Program-made: the position numbers and the translations under genes | Part shown: positions 45,108 through 53,850 of the stretch, piece by piece | Layout of the letters: each line of letters begins with the position of its first letter | Position numbering within the stretch: position 1 is the first letter of the stretch | Notes under the pieces: generated by a model | What the model was told of the DNA's origin: nothing | Databases searched by the model: none | What the model saw: the letters and a program-made list of their open reading frames with translations, nothing else | Assembly (NCBI RefSeq): GCF_000968195.1 | Contig: NZ_FO704550.1 | Coordinates: 2,170,001 to 2,234,000, forward strand | DNA length: 64,000 nucleotides | Direction: 5' to 3' | From: Xenorhabdus doucetiae | GTDB lineage: Bacteria; Pseudomonadota; Gammaproteobacteria; Enterobacterales; Enterobacteriaceae

Positions 45108-45530
45108 ATGAAAACAACAAACAAAGTTATGACGTTAATTGAAAACAAATATCCAAAAGCAGGGCGTTGGGTATTTGGTGATTCTCCTGCAATGCAGGAT
45201 GAATTAACTGAGTTGGTGACCAAAGGGATAAAAACGGCGACAGCTTGCTCATTTCATTCTTACTCTTGTGATCCAGAAACGATTGGCCATCATTATATTG
45301 TCTTTGATAGTCGGGAAAATCCGGTTTGTGTTGTCAGGATCACTGCCATGCACCTGATGAAATTTTCAGAAATGACCGCAGAACTTGCCTGGAAAGAAGG
45401 AGAGGGAGACAGAAGCCTCCTTAACTGGCAATTAGAGCATCAGCGTTTTTTTGAGCGCGAGGGGACTTTTTCATCTGATATGGAAATTGTCGTGTTCGAG
45501 TTTAAAGTTGTTGAAAATATTCTCTCATAA
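45108..45530 (+). CDS. ASCH domain-containing protein
   Basis: Cytoplasmic protein of 140 residues. The ASCH beta-barrel is recognisable from the opening YPKAGRWVFGDSPAMQDELTELVTKGIKTATACSF, then VFDSRENPVCVVRITAMHLMKFSEMTAELAWKEGEGDRSLLNW. ASCH proteins bind RNA or nucleosides; some hydrolyse N4-acetylcytidine, but those are shorter. No operon partner is evident. Family assignment is good, function open. Confidence 0.82.
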   Translation: MKTTNKVMTLIENKYPKAGRWVFGDSPAMQDELTELVTKGIKTATACSFHSYSCDPETIGHHYIVFDSRENPVCVVRITAMHLMKFSEMTAELAWKEGEGDRSLLNWQLEHQRFFEREGTFSSDMEIVVFEFKVVENILS

Positions 45531-45573
45531 ATTTCATCTTATCTGACCTCCCTAAACAAAAATCCATCCTATT

Positions 45574-45589
45574 GCCGCAATATTGCGGC
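45574..45589. terminator. 16-bp GC-rich palindrome
   Basis: GCCGCAATATTGCGGC is a perfect palindrome 44 bp after the ASCH stop. With TTC following it may act as a terminator; an operator role is also possible. Confidence 0.4.
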
Positions 45590-45620
45590 TTCAAATCCAT
45601 AGAAAAAATCATTGAAGAAA

Positions 45621-45645
45621 TTTTGTCTACAGACAGTAGACAAAA
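45621..45645. promoter_or_regulatory. 10-bp inverted repeat operator candidate
   Basis: TTTTGTCTAC-AGACA-GTAGACAAAA has perfect 10-bp arms around a 5-bp centre, 72 bp before the MFS pseudogene start. The form suits a TetR- or LysR-type operator. No matching regulator gene adjoins it on this side, though a LysR gene lies beyond the MFS gene. Confidence 0.5.
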
Positions 45646-45716
45646 GTATCCTTCTGTTTTTATTCATGATTTGTCATTATTTTTCTTACCTTTTCAAAAT
45701 CAAATAGATTGCCACT

Positions 45717-46877
45717 ATGCAAAATAAAAACTCTCTTATGTTGTTGACCTTATCAATTGCCGTTTTTGGCGTTATTACTACTGAAATAGCTGTGATTGGG
45801 TTACTGCCACAACTTGAAACTCAACTGCATGTGACACCCACTCAGGTGGGATTTCTGGTTGGTATCTATGCCATTGTCGTCGCTGTCACGGGGCCATTTA
45901 TTACTTTGCTGCTTTCTGGATATAACAAAAAGTATGTTCTTCTTACTATTCTCCTTATTTTTGTCGTTTCCAACCTGATTTATGCCATGACAGATATTTT
46001 TAATTTAATGCTGTTATTCAGAGTTCTTCCCGGACTGGTACATGCGGTTTTCTTTGCTGTTGCCCTTGTGATTGCAGCAAATTCTGTTCCTAAAGAAAAA
46101 AGTGCGGGTGCCACAGCAATCGTTTTTGCCGGCGTTGCGGTTGGAATGGTGTTGGGAATGCCCATGAGTTCATTTATCGCAGAATATCTCTCACTGAGTG
46201 CAGCGTTTTAATTTAGTGCTGTTATTTGTTCACTGGCTTTCGTTGGTATTTTATGGTTTGTTCCTTCTCTCCCCGCGACAAATAACCGTATCAATATCGA
46301 ACAATTAAATGTGCTGCGAAAGGGGGAATTATGGCTGGCCATTGTTACCGTGATATTGATTTTTTCTGCGATGTTTTCAAGTTTCAGTTATATCGCTAAC
46401 TATCTTGCAAAAATTACCCAGTTTGATCATGACCTTATCAGTATCATTTTAATACTCTTTGGAGTTTGTGGATTTATCGGTAACTTCATTTTTAGCGGTT
46501 TTTTGCAAAAAAACCTTGTTATTACAACTTATGCTTATCCTATCTTGTTAATTTTACTTTATCTCCAAGTGTGGTATTGGGGGTTTTCACCCATAGCGAT
46601 GTGTATACTGACGATTTTCTGGGGTGGATTGCATTCTGCGGGTCTGGTCGTCAGTCAAACGTGGCTTATGCAGGAAGCCAGCGAAGCACCAGAGTTTGCC
46701 AACAGCCTTTACATTTCTTTTTCAAATTTGGGCATTACCATTGGCTCTATAACTGGCGGATGGTTTCTTTCACAATTCGGCGTAGATACGATTGTTCTGA
46801 GCAGCATCCTTTTTGCTTTAATGGGCTTTATTAGCATTTACATTAAAGGCCATTTAAAAAACCATTGTGGAAATTAA
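45717..46877 (+). pseudogene. MFS transporter interrupted by one nonsense codon
   Basis: An AraJ/YdhP-type MFS exporter of about 386 codons whose frame is open throughout except for TAA at 46209-46211 (codon 165, ...LSAAF-stop-FSAVIC...). The remainder continues in the same frame to 46877 without another stop and keeps the hydrophobic pattern of helices 6-12. No frameshift is needed; a single base change such as TTA to TAA would explain it. It could also be a sequencing error. Its 3' end overlaps the convergent LysR gene by 4 bp. Confidence 0.85.
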
Positions 46878-47785
46878 TCCAATAAACCGTTTTCTGCCAT
46901 TTCCATCAAAGTATCTACAACATAGCGTATTTTGGGTAATAATTGACGGTTTTGCGGCCACAGAGCGCTGATCGGGGTTTCTATACCTGAATATGCTTGT
47001 AATACTTCTTTAATTTCTCCATTTTCAAGGTGTTTTCCTACCATCCATAATGGCAGTTGAGCAAAGCCACATCCTGCCAATACAGCGGATAACATGGCAT
47101 CTCCATCAGCAAATTCATAAGTTGCTGGTGGAGTGTAACGTTTTATTTTTCCGCTCTGCTCCTTTAACAACCAAGATATAGGCTGATTCCTGCGAAATCC
47201 CACAATACATTGATGTTGGTTCAATTCTTCGGGAATTTGGGGTTCATTTCTGGCAGATAAATAATCCGGTGCAGCACAAATAACAAGTTTTTGCGTCGTT
47301 AACCTACGGGCAACCAAACCACTACTGTCAGAAAGTTCGCCGATACGTATGGCAAGATCAATGCCTTCTTCAATTAAGTCAACAAAGCGCTCACTGAATG
47401 AAACGGTCAGGGACAGATCAGGGTAATCACGAGCTATTTTCAAAAGGGCAGGGAGTATGCGTTGGCGACCAAAAGCCGCCGGCAAATCGATGCGGAGCCG
47501 CCCTGAAGGATGAGCAATATGTGAAGTTAGCACAGATTCAGCTTGTTCGAGAATATCAATGACACTCTGACAACTTGTCAGGAAGGATTTTCCATCAGGC
47601 GTCAAACTCAAACGACGTGTTGAGCGTTGAAACAGCTTGATGCCTAAGCGATCTTCAAGCCGGCCGACACTTTTTCCTACCGCTGATTTGGTCAACCCAA
47701 GACGTTCTGCTGCCGCAGTGAAACTTCCTAGCTGTGCTGTTGTAACAAACTCTGTTATCCCAGAAAAATGATCCGTTCTACGCAT
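46874..47785 (-). CDS. LysR family transcriptional regulator
   Basis: Regulator of 303 residues. The HTH is FVTTAQLGSFTAAAERLGLTKSAVGKSVGRLEDRLG (about 13-48), and the effector domain starts near residue 90. The LTKSAVGK recognition helix places it with the YafC/DsdC-like AaeR-type group. It overlaps the upstream GrpB gene by 8 bp on the same strand and converges on the broken MFS gene, which it may once have regulated. Confidence 0.88.
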   Translation of the reverse strand: MRRTDHFSGITEFVTTAQLGSFTAAAERLGLTKSAVGKSVGRLEDRLGIKLFQRSTRRLSLTPDGKSFLTSCQSVIDILEQAESVLTSHIAHPSGRLRIDLPAAFGRQRILPALLKIARDYPDLSLTVSFSERFVDLIEEGIDLAIRIGELSDSSGLVARRLTTQKLVICAAPDYLSARNEPQIPEELNQHQCIVGFRRNQPISWLLKEQSGKIKRYTPPATYEFADGDAMLSAVLAGCGFAQLPLWMVGKHLENGEIKEVLQAYSGIETPISALWPQNRQLLPKIRYVVDTLMEMAENGLLD

Positions 47786-48413
47786 AATGAGAAATATCTA
47801 GTTCGGACAAACAATTATCTATGTTATTAAAAATCTTTTCATAGATATCCTTAATCACCTGATTTTTATTATTGTTGTAATCCATAACATGCACTGCGCC
47901 TTCAATTGCCGCTAGTTTCGCTATCTCATAGCGTTGTCTATCATTTTCATGATTTCGCAACCAGTTACGGAAGAGAAGGTGGCGAATATATTCTGGGCAG
48001 TGCTCACCAAATATATGCAAATTTACCCGCGGTGAATCGAGCCTCAGCATTCGATGCTGATACCAAGAAGGTTCTCTTATTCTTAATACGTACCCTAATT
48101 TTTCGAGAGCAGGGATGTAGTCTATTTCTTGGCTGGGATCTGCAACAATTAAATCGATATCAATAATGGGTTTTGCGGGTAAACCAGGCACGGCTGTAGA
48201 GCCGATATGCGCAATACTAATAATTTTCTCTTGCAATTGTTGCTGGATTTTATTTTTTTCTTCGTTGTAAATATTATCCCATTCGGTATCGTAAGGAACG
48301 ACAATAATAGGCTCTGGTATCCGTTTAATGCCGTTAACCCACGGGTTTTCATTCGGATCTCCTTTACAAAAAGACATAATAAGAGGTTTGAGGGAAACTA
48401 ATTTATCCGACAT
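47778..48413 (-). CDS. GrpB family protein (nucleotidyltransferase-like)
   Basis: Protein of 211 residues of the GrpB/UPF0157 family. The core reads VVPYDTEWDNIYNEEK, IAHIGSTAVPGLPAKPIIDIDLIV (about 68-91) and HIFGEHCPEYIRHLLFRNWLRNH. The GSTAVPG and DID motifs are those of a minimal nucleotidyltransferase fold. GGAG lies upstream of the ATG. The gene is followed with an 8-bp overlap by a LysR regulator and diverges from the NemA-type gene. Biochemical role is unsettled. Confidence 0.85.
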   Translation of the reverse strand: MSDKLVSLKPLIMSFCKGDPNENPWVNGIKRIPEPIIVVPYDTEWDNIYNEEKNKIQQQLQEKIISIAHIGSTAVPGLPAKPIIDIDLIVADPSQEIDYIPALEKLGYVLRIREPSWYQHRMLRLDSPRVNLHIFGEHCPEYIRHLLFRNWLRNHENDRQRYEIAKLAAIEGAVHVMDYNNNKNQVIKDIYEKIFNNIDNCLSELDISHYA

Positions 48414-48439
48414 ACATACATTTCTCCGTTTGGAAATTA

Positions 48440-48450
48440 ACTAAGTTAGT
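48440..48450. promoter_or_regulatory. short palindrome upstream of the ene-reductase
   Basis: ACTAA-G-TTAGT lies between the divergent GrpB and NemA-type genes, 40 bp before the nemA start. It may be an operator; the repeat is short and could be chance. Confidence 0.3.
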
Positions 48451-48489
48451 GTACAACAATGAATGTCAATATTAAAAATAGGAAATATT

Positions 48490-49593
48490 ATGACTGATAA
48501 TAGTATTCGAACCGATCTTTTCTCACCGACCAAATTAGGTGAAATTGAGCTTGCCAATCGTATTGTTATGGCACCTTTAACCCGTGGTCGTATGAATGAA
48601 GAGGGAGTCCCGAACGAACTTAATATCACATATTATGTTCAGCGCGCGAGTGCCGGTTTGATCATTTCAGAAGCAACCAATATTTCAGCGCAGGGGCGCG
48701 GTTATGCCATGACACCGGGTATCTGGACAGCAGATCAGGTAGCAGGATGGAAAAAAGTGACCGATGCTGTTCACGCTGCTGGGGGAAAAATTGTGATGCA
48801 GTTGTGGCATGTCGGTCGTTGCTCACACGTTTCTCTTCAACCAAATGGAGAAGCGCCGGTAGCACCATCGGCGATTAAAGCAGATGGTAGTGTTTATACC
48901 CGCCGTGGTATCGAAGAAGCTTCTATGCCACGAGCACTCAGAACCGATGAAATACCGGATATTATCGAACAATATCGGCATGCAGCAGAATGTGCTAAAC
49001 GTGCAGGGTTTGATGGTGTAGAAGTCCATGCGGCTAACAATTATCTGCTGGAACAGTTTTTACGTGATTCAACTAACCATCGCAACGATCAATACGGTGG
49101 TTCAATTGAAAACCGAGCAAGATTGATTCTCGAAGTGGTTGAAGTTGTGGCACATATTTGGGGTGGCGGTCGAGTTGGAATTAGATTGTCCCCAGTCACC
49201 ACAGAGGTAGGGAACACACCACTTGATAGTCATGTGATGGCAACTTATCGCTATTTGATTCAGCAATTAAATAAATTCAAGCTGGCTTATCTCCACTTTG
49301 TTGAAGGAACTACAGGAAAAAGCCGTGATGTTCCTGAAGGTATTGATCTGGATATACTCAGATCATTATTCGACGGCGCTTATATCGGCAATAACAATTA
49401 TGACCTTGAAATGGCGATATCCCGTCGAGCGGAAGATAAGATTGATGCAGTTGCATTCGGACGCCCGTTCATTTCCAATCCCGATTTGGTAGAACGCCTA
49501 CGTTACGGAATTGAACTGGTTGATGCGAATAATGACACTTATTACGGTAATGGGGCCAAAGGATATACCGATTGGTTGAAAATGAATGATTAA
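48490..49593 (+). CDS. nemA: Old Yellow Enzyme family ene-reductase
   Basis: FMN-dependent reductase of 367 residues from ATG 48490 (AGGAAA just upstream), close to the 365 aa of E. coli NemA. MAPLTRGRMNEEGVPNELNITYYVQRASAGLIISEATNIS opens the TIM barrel. The substrate-binding pair lies in EVHAANNYLLEQFLRDSTNHRNDQYGGS (here His-Ala-Ala-Asn), and AFGRPFISNPDLVERLR closes it. NemA reduces N-ethylmaleimide, nitrate esters and similar electrophiles. Part of a run of redox and detoxification genes here (FMN reductase, thioredoxin). Confidence 0.9.
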   Translation: MTDNSIRTDLFSPTKLGEIELANRIVMAPLTRGRMNEEGVPNELNITYYVQRASAGLIISEATNISAQGRGYAMTPGIWTADQVAGWKKVTDAVHAAGGKIVMQLWHVGRCSHVSLQPNGEAPVAPSAIKADGSVYTRRGIEEASMPRALRTDEIPDIIEQYRHAAECAKRAGFDGVEVHAANNYLLEQFLRDSTNHRNDQYGGSIENRARLILEVVEVVAHIWGGGRVGIRLSPVTTEVGNTPLDSHVMATYRYLIQQLNKFKLAYLHFVEGTTGKSRDVPEGIDLDILRSLFDGAYIGNNNYDLEMAISRRAEDKIDAVAFGRPFISNPDLVERLRYGIELVDANNDTYYGNGAKGYTDWLKMND

Positions 49594-49622
49594 TCTTTTA
49601 CGGAGATGGTCTTAGCTAGATT

Positions 49623-50675
49623 ATGAAAAACAATCCCAAAATCATTAAAGCACTAGAGGAGCTTTTAACACCATTCGATAAAAATGCTCCCGGTGTTGTA
49701 TACATGGCTAAATATGATAACGGATTAACTTATCAAGGTTCTGTAGGGTTAGCTTGCTTAGAATCATATAAACCACTTTCAATAGACAGCATATTTAATA
49801 TTGCCTCAGTTTCAAAACAATTCACTGCATTTGCGCTTCTATTATTAGAAAAGGACGGTTATCTATCGTTAGGTGATTCAATCATAAAGTTCCTGCCTGA
49901 TTTAGGTAATTATGCAGAGACAGTCACTTTGCGCCACTTAATCTATCATACTGGTGGACTAGTCGATTATATGGAGCTGGCTGAATCAGTTGGTATTAGT
50001 GAACAAGATCCGTTGACAATCGAACAATCACTGCGTCATTTGTACGCGCAATCTAAAGCTGTATTTTCCCCAGGAACAGCATTTGAATACAGCAATACCG
50101 GATACTTTTTATTGGCTCAAGTGGTTGAAAAAACCAGCAAGATGAGACTCAGTGAATTCAGCCAAGAACATATCTTCAAACCTCTTGGGATGAAAAATAC
50201 ATTTATTGTTGACGAATATCCAATAACTGTTGAATTTGCACGTGCCTATAGTCAAGAAGGGCGGCTTTTTGAATCTCCCTGGACACATACTGGTGATGGG
50301 GCGGTACACACAACGGTTGGCGATCTCATGTTATGGGGAGAAAATCTATCTCATGGTAGGGTTGGCGGGAAAGCATTAGTCCAGCGTATGACTCAAGTAT
50401 TACCAGAAACAACATTGACTGGAGATATCGTTAAAAATCATGAATCTTATGCATTTGGCTTAGAACATAACAACCACTTAGCAGAGCCGAGTTTGGAGCA
50501 TTCCGGCGAATGGGCAGGTTACAGAGCTTATTTTATGCGTTTTCCAGATTCACATTTAACTATTGCTGTCTTGGGCAATCAGGAGATCATTGATACTCAA
50601 GCGTTAAGTTATAGGATTGCCGAGATATTGATAAACCAGTATATACACTCACCACAAAACAAATATTCAATATAA
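49623..50675 (+). CDS. serine hydrolase, beta-lactamase class C/PBP-like
   Basis: Hydrolase of 350 residues of the beta-lactamase/penicillin-binding superfamily. The SxxK motif is S62-V-S-K65 (IASVSKQFTAF), the YxN motif is Y156-S-N158 and the third motif is HSG (LEHSGEWAGY, near 300) in place of KTG. This set is typical of class C-like esterases and D-aminopeptidases rather than true beta-lactamases. No signal peptide is visible, so it is probably cytoplasmic. It follows the NemA gene by 29 bp and may share its transcript. Confidence 0.87.
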   Translation: MKNNPKIIKALEELLTPFDKNAPGVVYMAKYDNGLTYQGSVGLACLESYKPLSIDSIFNIASVSKQFTAFALLLLEKDGYLSLGDSIIKFLPDLGNYAETVTLRHLIYHTGGLVDYMELAESVGISEQDPLTIEQSLRHLYAQSKAVFSPGTAFEYSNTGYFLLAQVVEKTSKMRLSEFSQEHIFKPLGMKNTFIVDEYPITVEFARAYSQEGRLFESPWTHTGDGAVHTTVGDLMLWGENLSHGRVGGKALVQRMTQVLPETTLTGDIVKNHESYAFGLEHNNHLAEPSLEHSGEWAGYRAYFMRFPDSHLTIAVLGNQEIIDTQALSYRIAEILINQYIHSPQNKYSI

Positions 50676-50764
50676 TAATTGAATATATTGCCAGGAAGGT
50701 TTAGGATGACACTTGATATCGCAGTTTTTTATGATTCTTATAAATCAATTAGATAGAGGTTTTT

Positions 50765-51085
50765 ATGAGTGCCTTAATTGAATTAACTGAAGATAATTTT
50801 GACAGCATCATAAGTACAGAGGGCGTGTGTGTGGTGAGATTCTGGGCACCATGGTGTGGACCATGCCGAATGGTTGCACCGATATTCAGTCAGCTTTCGG
50901 CTGAAATGCAAAAAAATGCTACTTTTGCTGAGATCAATATTGATGAGGCTCAAGAAGTCGCAATGAAATACGGTATCCGTAGTATCCCGACAACATTAGT
51001 TTACAAGAATGGCCAGCCTGTCGATTCTCTGGTCGGCGTTGCTTCTTTATCACAGTTTAAAAACTTGGTTTCAAGTAATCTGTGA
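50765..51085 (+). CDS. thioredoxin family protein
   Basis: Thioredoxin of 106 residues with the full active site WAPWCGPCRMVAP (C31, C34) and the cis-proline SIPTTLVYKNG near 75. It is shorter and more divergent than housekeeping TrxA (109 aa), so it is probably an accessory thioredoxin. AGAGG lies upstream of the ATG. It follows the serine hydrolase in the same orientation. Confidence 0.9.
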   Translation: MSALIELTEDNFDSIISTEGVCVVRFWAPWCGPCRMVAPIFSQLSAEMQKNATFAEINIDEAQEVAMKYGIRSIPTTLVYKNGQPVDSLVGVASLSQFKNLVSSNL

Positions 51086-51399
51086 TTTTTGCAGATAGAA
51101 CTTATGGTTACTGGCCCTGTTGTGTATACACGGGCCATTTATATAGAAAGAATCGGCCTTGAATTTGGTGGTTACAGTTTGTGGTTTGGTAACGTCACGA
51201 ATACCTTTCGATCATGAAAAGAAGAAGAGAAGGGCAAATTCATAATGTTAGAGATAACTCATTAGGTTTCCTATGCAGAATTATCTTGAGTATCACTAAA
51301 TTTAACATAATATAGATTGTGCGAATCTAACCTATAGTAGCAGCAGGACCGAATATTATTCGACCCTGTATATTATTTAAATTTAAACATTATTTATGA
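51086..51399. other. intergenic region with weak hairpin
   Basis: A 314-bp gap between the convergent thioredoxin and cupin genes. A GC stem TGGCCC (51112-51117) / GGGCCA (51132-51137) followed by TTTATAT may be the thioredoxin terminator. Nothing else is recognisable. Confidence 0.5.
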
Positions 51400-51762
51400 T
51401 TAAATCCAAACATCATTGTTTGCAGTCCGCTTCCCACCTTCATGACCAGTGTTTAGGATGCCACGAGGCTCAATAATCATAATCTGAGTTTCGATATCGG
51501 CGCTGGTCTTATGCTCTATGCCTCGTGGAATAACATACATTTCTCCCGCAGCTAGCAGCACGTTACCATCATGAAAATCGATTCTTAAAATACCATCTAG
51601 CACAATAAAAGCCTCATCTGTCTCTGAATGAGTATGCCAGATAAAATCACCTTCAATTTTTACCACCTTAAATTGATAGTCATTCATCTCAGCAATTACT
51701 TTAGGTTGCCATTGTTCAGTAATAAGGGATAATTTATGTTTTAAATTAATAGGCTGATGCAT
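51400..51762 (-). CDS. cupin domain-containing protein
   Basis: Small cupin of 120 residues from ATG 51762, which has AAGGAG 7 nt upstream; a longer frame to 51795 is less likely. Cupin motif 1 is GDFIWHTHSETDEAFIVLDGIL, with the metal-binding HxH...E pattern. Motif 2 is GEMYVIPRGIEHKTSAD. It probably binds a divalent metal and a small ligand. It follows the AraC gene on the minus strand by 79 bp. Confidence 0.85.
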   Translation of the reverse strand: MHQPINLKHKLSLITEQWQPKVIAEMNDYQFKVVKIEGDFIWHTHSETDEAFIVLDGILRIDFHDGNVLLAAGEMYVIPRGIEHKTSADIETQIMIIEPRGILNTGHEGGKRTANNDVWI

Positions 51763-51841
51763 TATTAGACTCCTTCTTAATGAAGAGCCTATCATATTAG
51801 ATGATGTGGAAGAGATCTTGAACGATCGTGCAACTTATATC

Positions 51842-52654
51842 TCAGCTCTCTTTGATATACTTTAGCCAGCGACCTGGGGAAATACCAAAATTACTTAGAA
51901 ACTGGCGGTTCATATGGCTTTGATCTGAAAATCCAGCTTCAATAGCACTATCTGTTAGACTTTTATTATTTAATATCAATTTCTTACAGTATTCCAGTCG
52001 CCGCATAGTGATATATCTGTGTGGACTTGTTCCAAATAATACTCGAAAATCACGACTCAAACTCCATCGTTCTCTGCCACTAACTGAAGAAAGTTCACTC
52101 AGTGTAATATTTTTATCAAAATAAGAGTGAATATACTCCCTAGCAAGCTCTGCAGCTTTATAATCAAATTCTCTTCGTTTATGACGTTGCCCTCCGACAA
52201 CCGTAAGAATTCGTACAAGATCATAAAGTGCATCTTCTTCTTCAAGCGTTTCAAGTTGCGTATCCATCGCTCTTAGTAAGGGCTGAGTTACAGCAAATAA
52301 TCTAGGGTCAGTAGAAATACCATCAGGAATGAATGGTAAGGACTTACCTCCAAGAATATTTTGAACTAATGACGGCTTAATATATATCATGCGATACTGA
52401 AACCCATCTGATGTTCCCGCCTCGCCATCATGCACTTCATCCGGATGTAATACCATTGTACCTCCGGGTAAACTATGACGTTTTTTACTGCGGTAATTAA
52501 AGCGTTGTACACCGGATAATGTACGCCCAATGGCATAGGTATCGTGGCGATGAGGCTCATAACCGTGACCACCAAAAAAGGCCTCTATACGCTCTATTTG
52601 TGCGGGGTATTGAGCTGGCATAACCCAGTCTTTAACACTTTTATTTCTTGCCAT
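51842..52654 (-). CDS. AraC family transcriptional regulator
   Basis: Regulator of 270 residues. An N-terminal cupin-like AraC-binding domain (about 15-145, FFGGHGYEPHRHDTYAIGRTLSGVQ) is followed by the double HTH (NITLSELSSVSGRERWSLSRDFRVLFGTSPHRYITMRRLEYCKKLI and SDQSHMNRQFLSNFGISPGRW, about 175-265). It likely responds to a small ligand and may control the adjacent cupin gene or itself. Confidence 0.88.
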   Translation of the reverse strand: MARNKSVKDWVMPAQYPAQIERIEAFFGGHGYEPHRHDTYAIGRTLSGVQRFNYRSKKRHSLPGGTMVLHPDEVHDGEAGTSDGFQYRMIYIKPSLVQNILGGKSLPFIPDGISTDPRLFAVTQPLLRAMDTQLETLEEEDALYDLVRILTVVGGQRHKRREFDYKAAELAREYIHSYFDKNITLSELSSVSGRERWSLSRDFRVLFGTSPHRYITMRRLEYCKKLILNNKSLTDSAIEAGFSDQSHMNRQFLSNFGISPGRWLKYIKES

Positions 52655-52854
52655 TCGGGTATTTTCCTGTCAAATAATAGTCAATTAACAGAATTACATA
52701 CAATAAATTTTTTGTTAAGGACATTTTAACTTTGCTAACAGGCGGACATTTCTACTTAAGGGCCATCAAAAAACGGCTATTTTCAGGAAATATATTTCGC
52801 TACTGGCGGCATACAAACTGATTTGATACATCACAAAATTAAATAATCCCGCCC

Positions 52855-52902
52855 ATGATCACGCTAGATGTGTATAGCCATGTAACTTTGGAAAATGGAT
52901 AA
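52855..52902 (+). pseudogene. possible C-terminal remnant of a tyrosine recombinase
   Basis: Sixteen codons, PMITLDVYSHVTLENG-stop with the Pro just upstream, resemble the tail of phage-type integrases around the catalytic Tyr (TLDVYSHV). A stop lies five codons upstream in frame, so only a scrap is left. It sits before the 53.8-57.4 kb biosynthesis-like group and may mark an old integration event. The match is short. Confidence 0.35.
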
Positions 52903-52951
52903 TCGAACATCTTTTTTACTATCCGTCATTTAATGAATAAAAAGGCTAAGA

Positions 52952-53245
52952 ATGAGAAACAATTCAATCCCCTTTACATCGGCAATATGCTGGATCTCAT
53001 TTTGGTTAGGAACCGTTCTTGTCGGTGTTTCATGGCTTTATGCAAAACTGCAAGGAAAAGAATTCTTGGTTGGGTTATCAGAGGGCTTCATGAACATAAC
53101 CTCACCTGATAGCACGGTGGCGATAATGCTTTCCATCGGGATCATGTTGATCGCTATTGGAATGCTGTTTGTCCCCCTATTCTACATTGCGGTCTTTGTA
53201 CCGGCGTTCGTAAAAGTTCTGACGAGAAAACCAATCAGAATCTAA
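52952..53245 (+). CDS. small membrane protein of unknown function
   Basis: Unrecognised protein of 97 residues with two hydrophobic segments (about 9-29 and 54-85) separated by a short polar loop. AAAGGCTAAGA precedes the ATG. It has its own terminator at 53280-53316. It has no clear partner; the C-terminus ends in a basic tail (KVLTRKPIRI), which suggests the tail is cytoplasmic. Confidence 0.6.
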   Translation: MRNNSIPFTSAICWISFWLGTVLVGVSWLYAKLQGKEFLVGLSEGFMNITSPDSTVAIMLSIGIMLIAIGMLFVPLFYIAVFVPAFVKVLTRKPIRI

Positions 53246-53850
53246 GGTTCACATATTCATATCATCGTGTATGTGTAAGTTCCGGGCTGACTCATGATAA
53301 TTTTGGCAGCCCGGAATTTAACATAACGATCCGTGTTATAAAAATGTAATAGAAAAGCTTCTATTTTTGGTGTGAAAAATAAAAACAATCATTCAATAAG
53401 CAATGCAAGATTTATTTACTATAAAATAGTGGTTAAATATCGATCTCTAAATTTCTTTTTGGCATCTTTTAAGTTACCTAAACCCCTAAACCCCCCCCCT
53501 ATTCTTCATTCTATAATGGATGAAATTTTGACCTTTACAACATATTTCCTCTAATTTAAATTAAATTTTTACTACATTTGTGATAAATGTCACTGACAGA
53601 TATATATAATAAACTACCTTACTACCCATAATTTATATCATCAATATAATTATATTTAGTCAGTTATATATCAATTTAGATGACTTAGGTGAAATTATGT
53701 TTATTGACAAACAAAAAATAAATATGCCATTAAATAAAATGACATTGAATCATTAATAATAGGCTGTAACATATCTCGCTGTAAATGTTTGCATCATGTT
53801 GTTTTTTCTCTGTTTCATGTTCTAGTTGATGAACATTTTTAGAGGTAATA
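53246..53850. other. long AT-rich intergenic region before the PSD-like gene
   Basis: A 605-bp gap. It contains the terminator at 53280-53316, a second small hairpin AATAGAA / TTCTATT (53348-53365) with T run, and a nine-C tract at 53491-53499 preceded by a CCCCTAAA unit. The rest is very AT-rich and should contain the promoter of the 53851-57440 genes. I see no gene. Confidence 0.55.
53280..53316 (+). terminator. rho-independent terminator
   Basis: TTCCGGGCTG / CAGCCCGGAA, 10-bp perfect arms with a 17-nt loop, then TTTAACA. It ends the small membrane-protein gene. Confidence 0.75.

Noticed and set aside
53372..53554. 60-codon frame in the AT-rich gap
   Set aside because: It runs through the C9 tract, has no ribosome binding site and a biased composition; more likely chance.
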